DNA from: Atrichornis clamosus
Taxonomy: Eukaryota; Chordata; Aves; Passeriformes; Menuridae
Direction: 5' to 3'
NCBI GenBank assembly: GCA_013400975.1
Contig: WBMZ01003366.1
Coordinates: 1 to 64,000 of the forward strand
DNA length: 64,000 nt
Shown piece by piece: positions 13,263-23,456 of this stretch. The first letter of the stretch is position 1. Each line of letters opens with the position of its first letter. Below the pieces are notes generated by a model, which made no database searches, was not told the origin of the DNA, and saw only the letters and a list, made by a program, of their open reading frames with translations. Both the position numbers and the translations under genes were made by a program.

Positions 13263-16200
13263 GGGACGTTGAGGATTCCAATGATCAGAGTGTTTTTCAC
13301 TAATGTTTTTCTCCAATGAGAAGGATAAGATTAAGAAGGGCAGTTTAGGGGGTTTTCTCCTTTTCCTTCCCATCCTGCAATGATCTTTTCCTGTCAGACT
13401 GTTTAACCAAAGGCCCGAGTGCTGCTCTGTTCCTCTCTTTGGAGAATTGCATGTTCCTCTCTTTCTGAAATGGCTTTATAAGGGAAAATGATGAGAATGG
13501 CATCTCTCTCAGGACCACCTTAATGGACAAATATCGCACATATTCAAATTAATGCAACGATCTTAATAAATCACATTTTTGCTGTATGGGCAATAAGATT
13601 ATTAATGGGTATTTTGAGGCCATGTGAGATTTTTTCTGGGATAAATGCATGGATACACTGGGCCTTGTGGGGCTCCTGTCTCTGGTAGGAATGGCCACCA
13701 GCCACTGGCACAGTTTATGAACAGAAACATGACCAAGACCAGAGGGAGATTCATCAGGACAACAGGATTAATGAAGGACAAGCATTTGACCTCATCAGTC
13801 TTTTCAGAAGTAGCCACAATTTATAGACCATAAAACAGCATCGAATGGAGTGACTCATCTGCTCTTTTTCCTGCATCCTACACAGCTGCCATGTGTTTAA
13901 GGTTAGCTGGGAACTACCCTTTGGGGACCTATCTCTGATATAGCTTTCAATACATGTTTCTGAAGAGTTCAGTCAAAGAGAATCACAGGAAGGACCAAAT
14001 CAAAAATCTATTACCAAGCAAAAGGTACGATTCTAGACTGACCCTCCATGAGCAGCCTCTCAGGTGTGACAGCTTCCACATCCATCCAACCATCAGGACT
14101 TACTGGCCAGGCAGCTCTCAGCATGGGCCCAGGATCTGAGAGGATTCAGCTCTCTTCAAGGATATCAAACAGCTCTGCAAACAGAAAACAAGAAAGGGAG
14201 TAGCAGTTTCCCTTCCCTTTCTCATCTCCCAGGAGATCTGTTGATAATCTCTTAAAAAGTCTACAAATATAATGTAGGGAACTTTGAGAACTCCAGGTTT
14301 TCCCTTGTGCCTCAAGATGGTCACAGTGCCCCATCTGAGCTTGGGATCCTCGTTTTTAAGCTCTTCTTGAAGCCTCAGAGACCCATACCTGTGCTTCTTC
14401 TCACTCTGTCCAGGACAGTGCAGTATTCAGGAATTTTTTGAGAGTCAATGTCAGTAGATTTGATTTGGGTGTGAAGCGGGGGTCAATTCCTTTGTTAACA
14501 GATAGACACACAGAACTATTTTAATGTGGCTCAGCACTGATCAGGTGCAGGAGACAAGAGAATGCAAAGTGGCCTAAGAGAAGCCCAGGCACTCCTGGAG
14601 GCCAAGTGGAACACATTCCTCGGGAAGAGACGCTGCCTCTCCGTTCACTTCACTTCACTGCCACAGCTGATGCCTCTCACAGTTTCAGCACAGCAGCCTT
14701 CCCCTGCCAGCTCCAAAAGAGGTGTTCTGAGTCACTGTGCTCCTCTCCTGCTCCAACTGCACTTTCCTCTAGGGAATTTTTCCAAGGCTTATTGCAATGA
14801 GAGGTGTCAGTGCTGAAGTACAGGGCCCTTTGTGCTAAATATGGCGTGAACAAAACACCAAAGACAAACGTTCCCTTTGGAAACTTAACCTTTCCCCAGG
14901 ATTCTAAAGAGAGAGAGAAAAGGAACAGATGAGTCCATAATGATGAGCAGAGTTCTTAGAACCTTCTTCACATTCCTAACCTTTTGGAGACATTGAAGAG
15001 AAGGGCACTTGCTGAGCAGGATTCAGATCTATTAGGAGGGTCAGAAAAATGGAGAGCTTTTACAGAGGACTTTTCACCCTGTTCTGGAATAAAACCTTTA
15101 GTTTTATGTTCCACTTTGGACAGTAAATACAAACACTGATTCTAATCCATGATTCGGTCAACCACCTATTGGTGAAAGTATGCCCCCAAAATCACATTAG
15201 TCTGGACTCAGTATCTGTTTTATGGATTATTTATTCCTGCTGCTGTGAGCCAAAAATACACTTGTTCTAAGAGATATCTGTCCTGTGAGCACTGCAGACC
15301 TCAGTGTTCCTATTCCCTGATGACTGATACGTATTCCATGACTTTCCAATGGGACAAAGGTGACATGCCTGTGAAATTAGCTGGCTTAGTCTCTCCTGTG
15401 CCAACTCCAACAATTCTTTTGGCCTCAGCTATTTGAAATAGATGGAGTTCCATATGAGATTGGCTTAGCAATGCTTAAAGGTGATTCCAATAATGCAGAG
15501 TTTTGAATCGATGCTGACTTGATCCTCTGCTCAGGTCCATGGCACCCTCTGGCTGGTGGGAAAACAGAGCAAGTGAAGCATCAAAAAGGCACCTCTGAGC
15601 ACAAAAAAAAAGCAAGAAAACTGTGTTGGATTAAAAGCACCCTGAGGAATATAAATACATGGAGTCCTGTGCACCAAGGAAACCGTATTTCAGTCTGGAT
15701 TCCCTCAATTATATTTGGATCATTGACAGCAAAGGGAAGGAGGAGAGAAGAGTACAACTGACAGAGCAAGCAGTTCTTATTTCTGACAATGTTCATATCT
15801 CCCTGACAGTGAAACATTTATTTCTTTGCTGTCCCACATAATTGTCTCCAAATTTGTTTCCTAGGGCTCACCAAGGTCAAGATTTGTGTTTTCCAGAATA
15901 CATACAGAATTTTTAATATAAAAACTATCAATACAATCACTGCAATACTATCATTTTTGCAATAAACAAAAACCTGTTTATTTTCATTTATTTCTTATAA
16001 ATTTTCAAAAGTTTTTATTTTACTTGCTTTGTCAGAGGCCATGATAAATACTAATACGACACATTTTTCAAGATGAGCTCCCTCAAATAAAAACAGAATG
16101 ATTCACTGAATGATCAGTTTCAGAATGATTTAGATGGGCAATTCATAATTTATTTAGTATTTTGAAACTTTCAGAGCCATGTTCCTGGAGTATTTTGGAA

Positions 16201-16438
16201 ACAAAAGTCAATATTTCTCTGGAGTGGAGTCATGGTGAGTTGGAGTTGATGACTACACAGCAAAGGAGCTTCAAAACAGACCCATGAAATAATTTGGAAG
16301 TCGTTCAGAGAAAGCAAAGGGTTAAAATAATTTGTTTGCCAGCAGAAAAAGCATTTGCCTGCAAGCAGGAGTCAAGGAACAGATTCCCTTGGTTCCCAGC
16401 CAACAGTTTTATCCATCCGAACAAGCCAATCTTACCCG
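13263..16438. other. Unique sequence, no gene seen
   Basis: No coding exon, RNA or repeat recognised. Frames reach only 84 codons (plus, 14562-14816). Several short AT-rich stretches near 15900-16060 have no periodic structure. Confidence 0.55.
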
Positions 16439-17023
16439 TGGTCATGGTTTAATCCCAGCTGGCAACTCAGCCCCACACAGAAGCTCTCTCACTCCCCCTC
16501 AGTGAGATGGGGAGAGAATTGGAAGGGTCAGAGTGGGAAAACTGCTTTGTCGAAATAAAGACAGTTAAACAGGTAAAGCAGAAGGCACAGACACAAGCAA
16601 AACAAAACAAGGAATTAATTCATGGCTTCCCATCGGCAAGCAGGTGTTCAGCCGCCCCCAGGAAAGCAGGGATCCATCACTCATCATGGTTACTTGGGAA
16701 GGAAAATGCCACCATTCCAAAAGCCCCCCATTTCCTTCTTCTCCAGCCTTTACCTTGAGCATGATGCCATATGGTCTGCAACACCCCTTGGGTCAGCTGC
16801 AGTCAGCTGGCTCAGTTTTGTCCCCTCCCTACTTGTGCATCTCCAGCCTCCTCACTGGAGGGGTGCAGTGAGAGACAGAAAAAGCCTTGACATTACTCAG
16901 ACTCTGCTCAGCAATAACAAAAACATCCCTGTGTTATCCACAGTTTTCAGCCCATATCCAAAACATAACCCCATTCTTGCTACTGTGAAGAAAATTAACT
17001 TTATCACGGCCAAAACTAGCACA
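16439..17023 (-). mobile_element. Solo LTR of an avian endogenous retrovirus
   Basis: About 585 bp matching an LTR family I recognise from many bird genomes. On the plus strand it begins tggtcatggtttaatccc and ends caaaactagcaca, so it is TG...CA bounded. In LTR sense (minus strand) the order is U3 with a TATA-like box equivalent near 16755, then a degenerate polyadenylation region near 16555-16570. The sequence cccg sits on both sides (16435-16438 and 17024-17027), a plausible 4-bp target-site duplication; 4 bp would suit a gammaretrovirus-like element. No internal retroviral genes flank it, so it is a recombined solo LTR. The family is recalled from memory; class assignment is inference. 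Confidence 0.8.
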
Positions 17024-17877
17024 CCCGTTCAAACAAGCAGCCTGAACACAAAATTCAGATGCTGAATTATTTTGCACATTTAAGCTTCAGAGATGTGGTT
17101 TTTACCCAGCTGGATCCCAAGTTTCAGGGCTGTCAGGCTGCTGTTTGTCTGGAATGGGATGACAGCTGTACCTCAGGTGGTGGAATTTGCTGTCCTTACC
17201 TTTGCTCTTATACCAAATGAAAAAAAACAGGTTATTCTCAACCCAAATATTCACAAGGTGCAGACCTACAAAAGCAAAGGCTTTATACTTATGGGCAATA
17301 TGCAGCCTTATTTTAATTTATCCTATAAAACAAAAAATCTTAGGGTAGAAATTTATGTCTAAGAAAAATTCACGTTACCTTGTGGAAGTGGCAGTCTCCA
17401 GAGTAACCAGTCAATTCCTTTTCCTGATCCAGATTCAATCCAAAGTTTTCTTTGTTGCTTTCTATTCCATTGTGGTTGTTTGTTTGCTTCATTTAAGCTT
17501 GGGCAAAATTAAACCTTTTCCTTTCTTTTGTCTGTCCTTGTATAGCACAGAAAATGAACTCAAATCGTGAACATGTTTTCTTTTGGAGATTGAGATTCTA
17601 ACAGAAGTAAATGTTGAAAGATGAAAGTTCTGGTTTAGGAATAGCCCTGGTGAAATATATCCCTTTTCCAAAGGAAACTGATTTTGATTTGATTAAACCA
17701 GGGGATTTTGCTGTTTTCATGCTGTTTGCATTCACCTGGGGTTTGTGGGGGGTTATTTGCAGAGCAGCCTAAGCCGTAATCCAGAGTTATAAAGAGGCTG
17801 CTTGAAAGTGCTGCTGAGGAGCCCCCAGCCCTGCCTGCCCCTGTAACCTCAGAGCACAGACCTGAGGGAAATACATT
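17024..17877. other. Unique sequence, possible conserved non-coding stretch
   Basis: No gene recognised. The part at 17675-17830 has the varied, repeat-free texture often seen in conserved non-coding elements, with a TAATCC homeobox-type site at 17777-17782. That reading is only an impression. Confidence 0.35.
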
Positions 17878-18016
17878 CCATCCCCGGAAGTGTCCGAGGC
17901 CGGCTTGAACAGGGCCTGGAGCAACCTGGGATAGTGGAAGTTGTCCCTGCCCATGGCAGGGGGTGGAACTGTGTGGGCTTTAGGGTCTCTCCCAGCTCAA
18001 ACCAATCTATGATTTT
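17878..18016 (+). mobile_element. CR1 LINE, 3'-end fragment
   Basis: Begins at tccatccccggaagtgtccg and continues through aacagggcctggagcaacct, gggatagtggaagttgtccc and ccatggcagggggtgg to a diverged end (ctcaaaccaatctatgattt). It retains CpG at cggaag, cgagg and ccgg, positions usually decayed in the other copies, which hints at a less decayed source. Confidence 0.9.
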
Positions 18017-19462
18017 AGGAAAAGAGTTTGGTGCATGAAAGCAAATTCATTACATATCAGAAGCATACAGGGGGCAGCTCTCCTGAACTTTTTCTAGAGG
18101 GTTACAGGTAGCAGGTGAATATTTGCATCTCACTGTTTCCTGTGAATTCATGGATCCCCCTGTAAGGTGGGCGTGTCCCATCCTTTTCCTCATTAGGGGA
18201 ACACTAGTTAGTCCCAGGGAAAACAGTTCAGACAGAAACCACATCCACGGGGCCTGAGAGGTGCAGAGCATTCCTGTTCCTTTGGGAAGAGAAACGGGAA
18301 GTTTAGCAGGTGCCAATTGCCTCCATGCCAGGTGTGGATAACTGTGTTCCCACAAAGGTTTTGTTGGGGGTGTCCTTGATCCTCGAAAAACTGAGGCAAG
18401 CTGCACCCAGCTCATTTCACAGCTTGGGAAAGGATAAGTTCAACATGTGATAAAACAGCTGCAATAATGTTGGACCATGCTTTAATTGCTGTCAGTTGTC
18501 TCTCCACAGACATCCAGCTCCTCACCTCTCCTCCCTGCACAAGGTTTTCCCAGCATCATGATTTAGGAAGCTTTAACTACTGGACCACTTTTACTTGAAT
18601 TTTAGGCACAGGGAGAATTGTATTTTCTGAGCACTGACCTTGTGAGCTTTTCAATGTGTGGGCTGCAGGATGTAGCATCCTTCCCATCCATCTCAGCTCC
18701 TCCTAATCCTCCCAGAGTGCACTCTCCTCATTTGTACCCAGCTGTGGGCATGGCTGCAGGATGGGAAATGTGCCACTGGCCTGACTCTGCTCCAAACCAC
18801 AAAATTTGCTTTCTGAGAAAATTAATTTGTGTTATTTGAATATTACATGAAGAGGATAAACCTTGGAGATTGGTGCTAGCTCCCAGCTGTAACCATGCCT
18901 AGTGTTTGAGGGTCGGGACTAGATCAGGTCACTGCCCATGACCACCTGGCCATGGGCATCCAGCTGTGAACACACCCGTGCAGAGGTGAAACCCCTTAAA
19001 ATGCCCCAGTCTAATTTTGTACAGATGCTGAGAAGCATTTATGGGTTAAAAAGCACCTTCCAGCTCATCCTCCAAGGTCACCAATGCGTGGTACATTCCT
19101 GGGTGGGTTGAAGTGGCTGGAGCAGGAGCTGAATTCCCTTTAAAGGCACCAGTTCAGCTGCTCTCCACACACTGAAGTGAGGCAGTAAAGCTTGTCAGAT
19201 TAAAGTCTACTTTGTGTTTGGCTAAATCATATGTCTAGGAGTGTTCCTTATCTGCTTTTATAAACAGCACGGAGTGGTAAATGCAGCATAGGCTCTGGCA
19301 GTTTGTTTAACAACCCTCAGGGACAATTACTCAGGGGAGTGGTGAGCCTTTGGATCTGTTACTTTTGTTCTACCCACAGTCATTTGTTCCTGCTGTGTAT
19401 ATCCCAAATTTGTAAAAATGATCCTGGCACCCAGAACCTTCTACCTATGAAGACAGACAAGC
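18017..19462. other. Unique sequence
   Basis: No repeat recognised. The longest frame is 121 codons (minus, 18050-18415) and has no recognisable family. GC content rises slightly at 18650-18780 without clear structure. Confidence 0.5.
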
Positions 19463-19628
19463 ACCATCCCTGGAGGTGTCCAAGGCCAGGTTGGATGGGG
19501 GTCTGAGGAACCTGGGATAGTGCAAGGTGTCCCTGCCCATGGCAGGGGGTTTGAATGAGGTGATCTTTAACATCTCTTCCAAGTCAAACCATTCAATGAT
19601 TCTGTGACCAATCTGTGACTCTATGATT
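19463..19628 (+). mobile_element. CR1 LINE, 3'-end fragment
   Basis: Starts at catccctggaggtgtccaag and runs through ggttggatgggg, aacctgggatagtgcaaggt and catggcaggggg to aagtcaaaccattcaatgat. The tail shows several imperfect octamers (tgattctgtgaccaatctgt, then gactctatgattg). Confidence 0.92.
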
Positions 19629-19942
19629 GTCAGAAATATGTCTGTCATGTTGGAGGAGCAAAGCAATCCATTTATAATAACTTTCTGTATCCTCTTCCTA
19701 TTAAATTACACTTTTTGTTCTATTTCTGAAGTGTTACACTGCAGGAGAAATGTTATTTCAACAACGGCAAGAGCAAATAAAAAGTTTTAAGTTCTTCTTT
19801 TTGGGTAGCTACCTCCTTTTATTTTAGCCCATATCATTTCTATGCTACTGTAAATGAAATGAAGATAAATCAGTCGGGGGCTTTGTTTCCAAAGTCCTTG
19901 ACCACACGTGGCACTTCAGTGCTGCTTTCAGTCTTGGGCATG

Positions 19943-20005
19943 GAGAGAATCTTATCAAGGAGTGGTTGGGGTTGGAAGGGTCCCTAAGGATTGTTTAATT
20001 CCAAC
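19943..20005 (-). mobile_element. Possible short CR1 3'-end remnant
   Basis: gagtggttggggttggaagg, then gtccctaagg and ttccaacc, resembles the last 50-60 bp of CR1 in antisense, but it lacks the downstream ctgccatggg block. It may be a very truncated copy or a chance match. Confidence 0.45.
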
Positions 20006-20525
20006 CTTCAGAGAGCAGCACTTCAATTCCCAGTCCCATTTCAGAAAATGTTGAGGAAAATTTTTCCCAAGGCTACTGCTAATGTAAAAAAAGGTGATGA
20101 ATGGTTGAAAGAAACAAGGGACTGAAGTGAAAACATCACTTTCTGAAGGCAGCAGGATACGATACACCTGCAGAGAGTGTGTGTCCTTAAAACACAAGTG
20201 GTTGCCTCTGAGAGTTCTCTGTGAATTTCCTAATCTGAAGAGTTTCTTTGTTATTCTAAGAAACACAGCGGAAGAATCTCTAATCCTATGACCCAACAGC
20301 CATTCAGTTTTGTCAAATTTAAAAAAAAAAAAAAGAAAGAAAAAAAAGAAAAAAAAGAAAAAAAAGAAGGAAAACCTGTGGCACTGACTTAAGTATCTAG
20401 AGATGAAAGGAGCGGGGGAAAATTGTATTTGTTTCTCTTGCCTTAGGAGCACCAGCTTGGAGCACAGGCATGGCCCATCTGGCACCTCAGGGTTCAGCAC
20501 CAGCACCCACCTCGCAGTGCCATTC
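20006..20525. other. Unique sequence containing an A-rich tract
   Basis: Holds the A8G tract at 20321-20368. Its right edge (about 20490-20530) is a roughly 40-bp block that recurs at 22.9 kb. The 190-codon minus frame crossing this segment gets a long phenylalanine run from the A-rich tract and is not credible as a gene. Confidence 0.55.
20321..20368. repeat. A-rich tract with 9-bp A8G units
   Basis: Fourteen A, then gaaag, followed by three consecutive units of eight A plus one G. A simple low-complexity repeat. Confidence 0.9.
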
Positions 20526-20855
20526 ATGGAATCCCAGAAGGGTTTGGGTTGGAAGGGACATTAAAGACCATCTCATTCCAACCCCCTGCCATGTGCAGGG
20601 ACACCTCCCACTATCCCAGGTTACTCCAAGCCCCATCCAAGCTGGCTTTGACACTTCCAGGGACGGGGCAGCCACAGCTTCTCTGGGAAACCTGTGCCAG
20701 GGCCTCCCCACCTTCACAGGGAAGAATTTCTCCCCAATATCTCATTTAAATCCACCCTCCATCACCTTAAAGCCATTCCCCCTTGTGTCTTGTTACTGCT
20801 TGTGCTTGGAAAAGGTCCCTCTCCATCTCCCTTGCAGGCTCCTTTCTCACAGATC
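20526..20855 (-). mobile_element. CR1 LINE, longer 3' fragment
   Basis: Antisense copy of about 330 bp. It has the inverted tail end (atcccagaag), ggtttgggttggaaggg, the ctgccatgtgcagggacacc block, tccagggacggggcagccac and ttcacagggaagaatttctc. It then runs into the ORF2 region up to aaaggtccctctccatctcc. It is one of the three longest copies in the window. Confidence 0.93.
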
Positions 20856-22669
20856 TTCCTTCTTCAAAGCAACACAACTTTTTTTAACTTTAAAGACTCC
20901 CACATGAGTCTTTTCAGGAAAACAGTGTTTTGATTGATATAAATTTTATTCTCACTTTCAGTTAAAGTTCACGTGTTTCTCAGCCTTTATTCCCTCTGGT
21001 TGGAACAGTTTCTCCTTCCTGGTATTTACCTGGCAATGTTCAGGCCTGCCTGCTTGTCTCCACCTGCCCTCCTTTGCTACAATAAATGACCCTTATTTTG
21101 CCCAATTTTTTTCTTTTAAAGTTCTTCCTGATCACGTTTTCATGTTTTCATTACAGTCAGGAGAGCTAAAAATGGTTTGACTTTTTTTCCTTTTCTTTTG
21201 CATTCTCTGTCACTCTTTCTACTGTGAACAGAACCATGAACATGAAAATAAGTTGAGTTTTTTCATTTTCAGCAGCTAAAACATTTTTTTAAAGAAATAA
21301 TCAAATATTAAAAATATACCCCATCAGCAAAAACCTGGCATAGTTTTAGGGACTGGCTGTGACATTAAAGAGCTACAGAAAACAAACAACAAAAATGTAT
21401 CTTCTTTTCTCTCTTCTTACTCACATTAATAAAATATGATTTTTATTTTATTTGCATGAGTTAAACAAGGTTCATTCTACCTGAATATGCTGAGTATTCA
21501 ACTTCCAGGCCCTGGTGGCAGTACAGACAGACAATCACATATCTCAGTCCAAAGCCGACTGAATGATTTGAGAAAAAGAAAAAATCAATTCTGTCCAAAT
21601 TACAATTTTTTAATTTTACTTGGTCTTCTTCCCATTAAAGTTGGGTCCTCATTTCTAACACAGGTTGCATTTTCCCACTAAAAAATGCTCACTTTAAATA
21701 TTGTGATACACAGGACATTTTTTGGTACAACAACGCCAATTTTGCTGGAACACCAAAACAAAGCTGTGGTGATAATATTTGGTTTTAGTGAGAGGCAGCC
21801 TGTACTGATCACACCAGAAGTGAATGATTAATCCAAGTGTGACAAAAAATCTAATTATCAAAATCTTGGCTGTGTTTGAAAACCTAAATGTGCCTCTCTC
21901 ACACATTCCTTCAGAACTCTGTAAATCTACTGTTTAAAAAAAAAGTCAGATCAGTTTGTCTGCTGCCTTGGAAATCTTTATTGTAGTGACTTTAACTGTC
22001 TTTCTTTATACACATGATTTATATTGCCTTCCACGGTGCTCTGTTTTGGACATGTCATTGCGTCCTGTTTCCTTCTTGATATTCTTCCACTTTCTCTTTT
22101 TGTTAATTTCTTTTTTCCTCCTGTGTTTCCCACGACTGAGCTGTTGCATCTGTGGTAAATATTGAAATTTCTGTGCCTAAAGGTATAAAAGACCAAATTA
22201 GCTGACATTAAACAAAAGCAAATGTTCCCTTGTAGTCCTTGTGGCAAAGACAATAAAATAAAGAAATTACTGGGTATAAATAAAACTAAATAAAATTATG
22301 GCTTAATCCAGCCCTCTGAAAGAGTGATAAAGAAGGGGAGGGAAAGAAAGGACCAATGAAATTCAAAGGGAAAAAAGGAATGAAATTATATGAAATCACA
22401 TTATCAAGCCTCGAGTGGAATTGACTTTTGAGACAGCTTTGAAAAGTGGATGTGGAGAAAAGAAAAAAAAATACTGTGGGTATAATTTTAGGGAGCTGTT
22501 GCAATGATGTAGAATTGAGTGCAAGCAATGCTTTTGTGCACCCAGGACTTTTCATGTTTCACTACACTCATGTTTTAGTCAATGTGCAGTTAATCCATAC
22601 AGGCATTCACATGATTTAGCAAACAATAATTACATATTCTTTTTTAAAAACAAAAAATGCTCTGACTTG
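20856..22669. other. Unique AT-rich sequence
   Basis: No gene or repeat recognised. Scattered A and T runs (near 21290 and 21935) are the only low-complexity features. Frames stay under 92 codons. Confidence 0.55.
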
Positions 22670-22733
22670 TTCAGGCAGTTGGACTAGATGAACACTGTAG
22701 GTCCCATCCAAAAGGAATTTTCTATTCCCTGTG
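22670..22733 (+). mobile_element. Possible old CR1 3'-end remnant
   Basis: ggcagttggactagatgaac, then gtaggtcccatcc and ttctattccctgtg, follows the order ttggactagatgatc ... ggtcccttcc ... attctatgattctgtg at the end of older CR1 branches. It is only about 60 bp and strongly diverged. Confidence 0.45.
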
Positions 22734-22931
22734 CTACTTTAGCAGTGAAACCAGCTCTCATTAATAATGTAGTCACATCTCTTTTGGAAAAAAAAAAGTA
22801 ATAGGATAAAACTATGACCTATAGTGAAATCTCCCTTTCTCCATTTCATGAAATTACAGTCTTTCATCACATCTTTTTTCCCAGTACATTCAACCAGCAT
22901 CAGCACCCACCCTGCAGTGTAATTCATGGCA
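22734..22931. other. Short spacer ending in a block shared with 20.5 kb
   Basis: Mostly unique. The last 40 bp or so (about 22895-22931) resembles the block at about 20490-20526 in the same position relative to a CR1 copy. Confidence 0.5.
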
Positions 22932-23172
22932 TTAGAGAGTCATAGAAGGCTTTGGGTTGGAAGGAAATTTAAAGCTCATCTCACTCCACCCCTGCCATGG
23001 CAGGGACACCTTCCACTATCCCAGGTTGCTCCAAGTCCCGTCCAGCCTGGCCTTGGACACTTCCAGGGATGGGGCAGCCACAGCTTCTCTGGGCACCCTG
23101 TGCCAGGGCCTCCCCACCCTCACAGGGGAGAATTTCCCAATATCCAATCCAAATCTACTCTCACTCAGTTTG
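22932..23172 (-). mobile_element. CR1 LINE, 3'-end fragment
   Basis: Antisense copy: tagagagtcatagaaggctt tail, gggttggaagg, ctgccatggcagggacacct, ccaagtcccgtccagcctgg, gggatggggcagccacagct and gggagaatttcccaatatcc. It loses similarity after the ORF2-derived aaatctactctcactcag. The plus-strand 176-codon frame starting in it (22926-23456) is antisense to CR1 for its first third. Confidence 0.93.
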
Positions 23173-23456
23173 TCATCTGTCAGGAGAGTGAACTAACCAA
23201 CAGCATCAACAATCCTCAGGTGCTGACTGCAGTGACTTCAGCCAATGGTCAGAACATTTCCCTGCTGCAGAGCCACTGGGGAACACGTAAACTGATCAAA
23301 AATAGCCAAAAAGTCTTATCAGGCCTTGTGCTGGAGCAGGGGCGGCTTTCTGGTGTGGTGAGGCTTCTGGAAGCAGTGCACCTAATCAACTGTACAGAGA
23401 AAGCAGCTGAAAAGTGGAAATATTTTGAATTAAATGCACTCAGCGGAGAGATGTAA
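23173..23456 (+). other. Unassigned open stretch downstream of CR1
   Basis: The plus frame stays open for about 94 codons past the CR1 edge, to a stop at 23456. Its composition looks protein-like (for example LLEAVHLINCTEKAAEKW) and is not low-complexity. I recognise no domain and no flanking splice signals. It may be conserved non-coding DNA or simply chance. Confidence 0.2.

Noticed and set aside
19955..20527. 190-codon minus frame, the longest in the window
   Set aside because: Its centre is a phenylalanine run from the A8G tract, and the rest matches no family I know.
22926..23456. 176-codon plus frame taken as one gene
   Set aside because: The first third is antisense CR1; only the part after 23172 is kept as a weak candidate.
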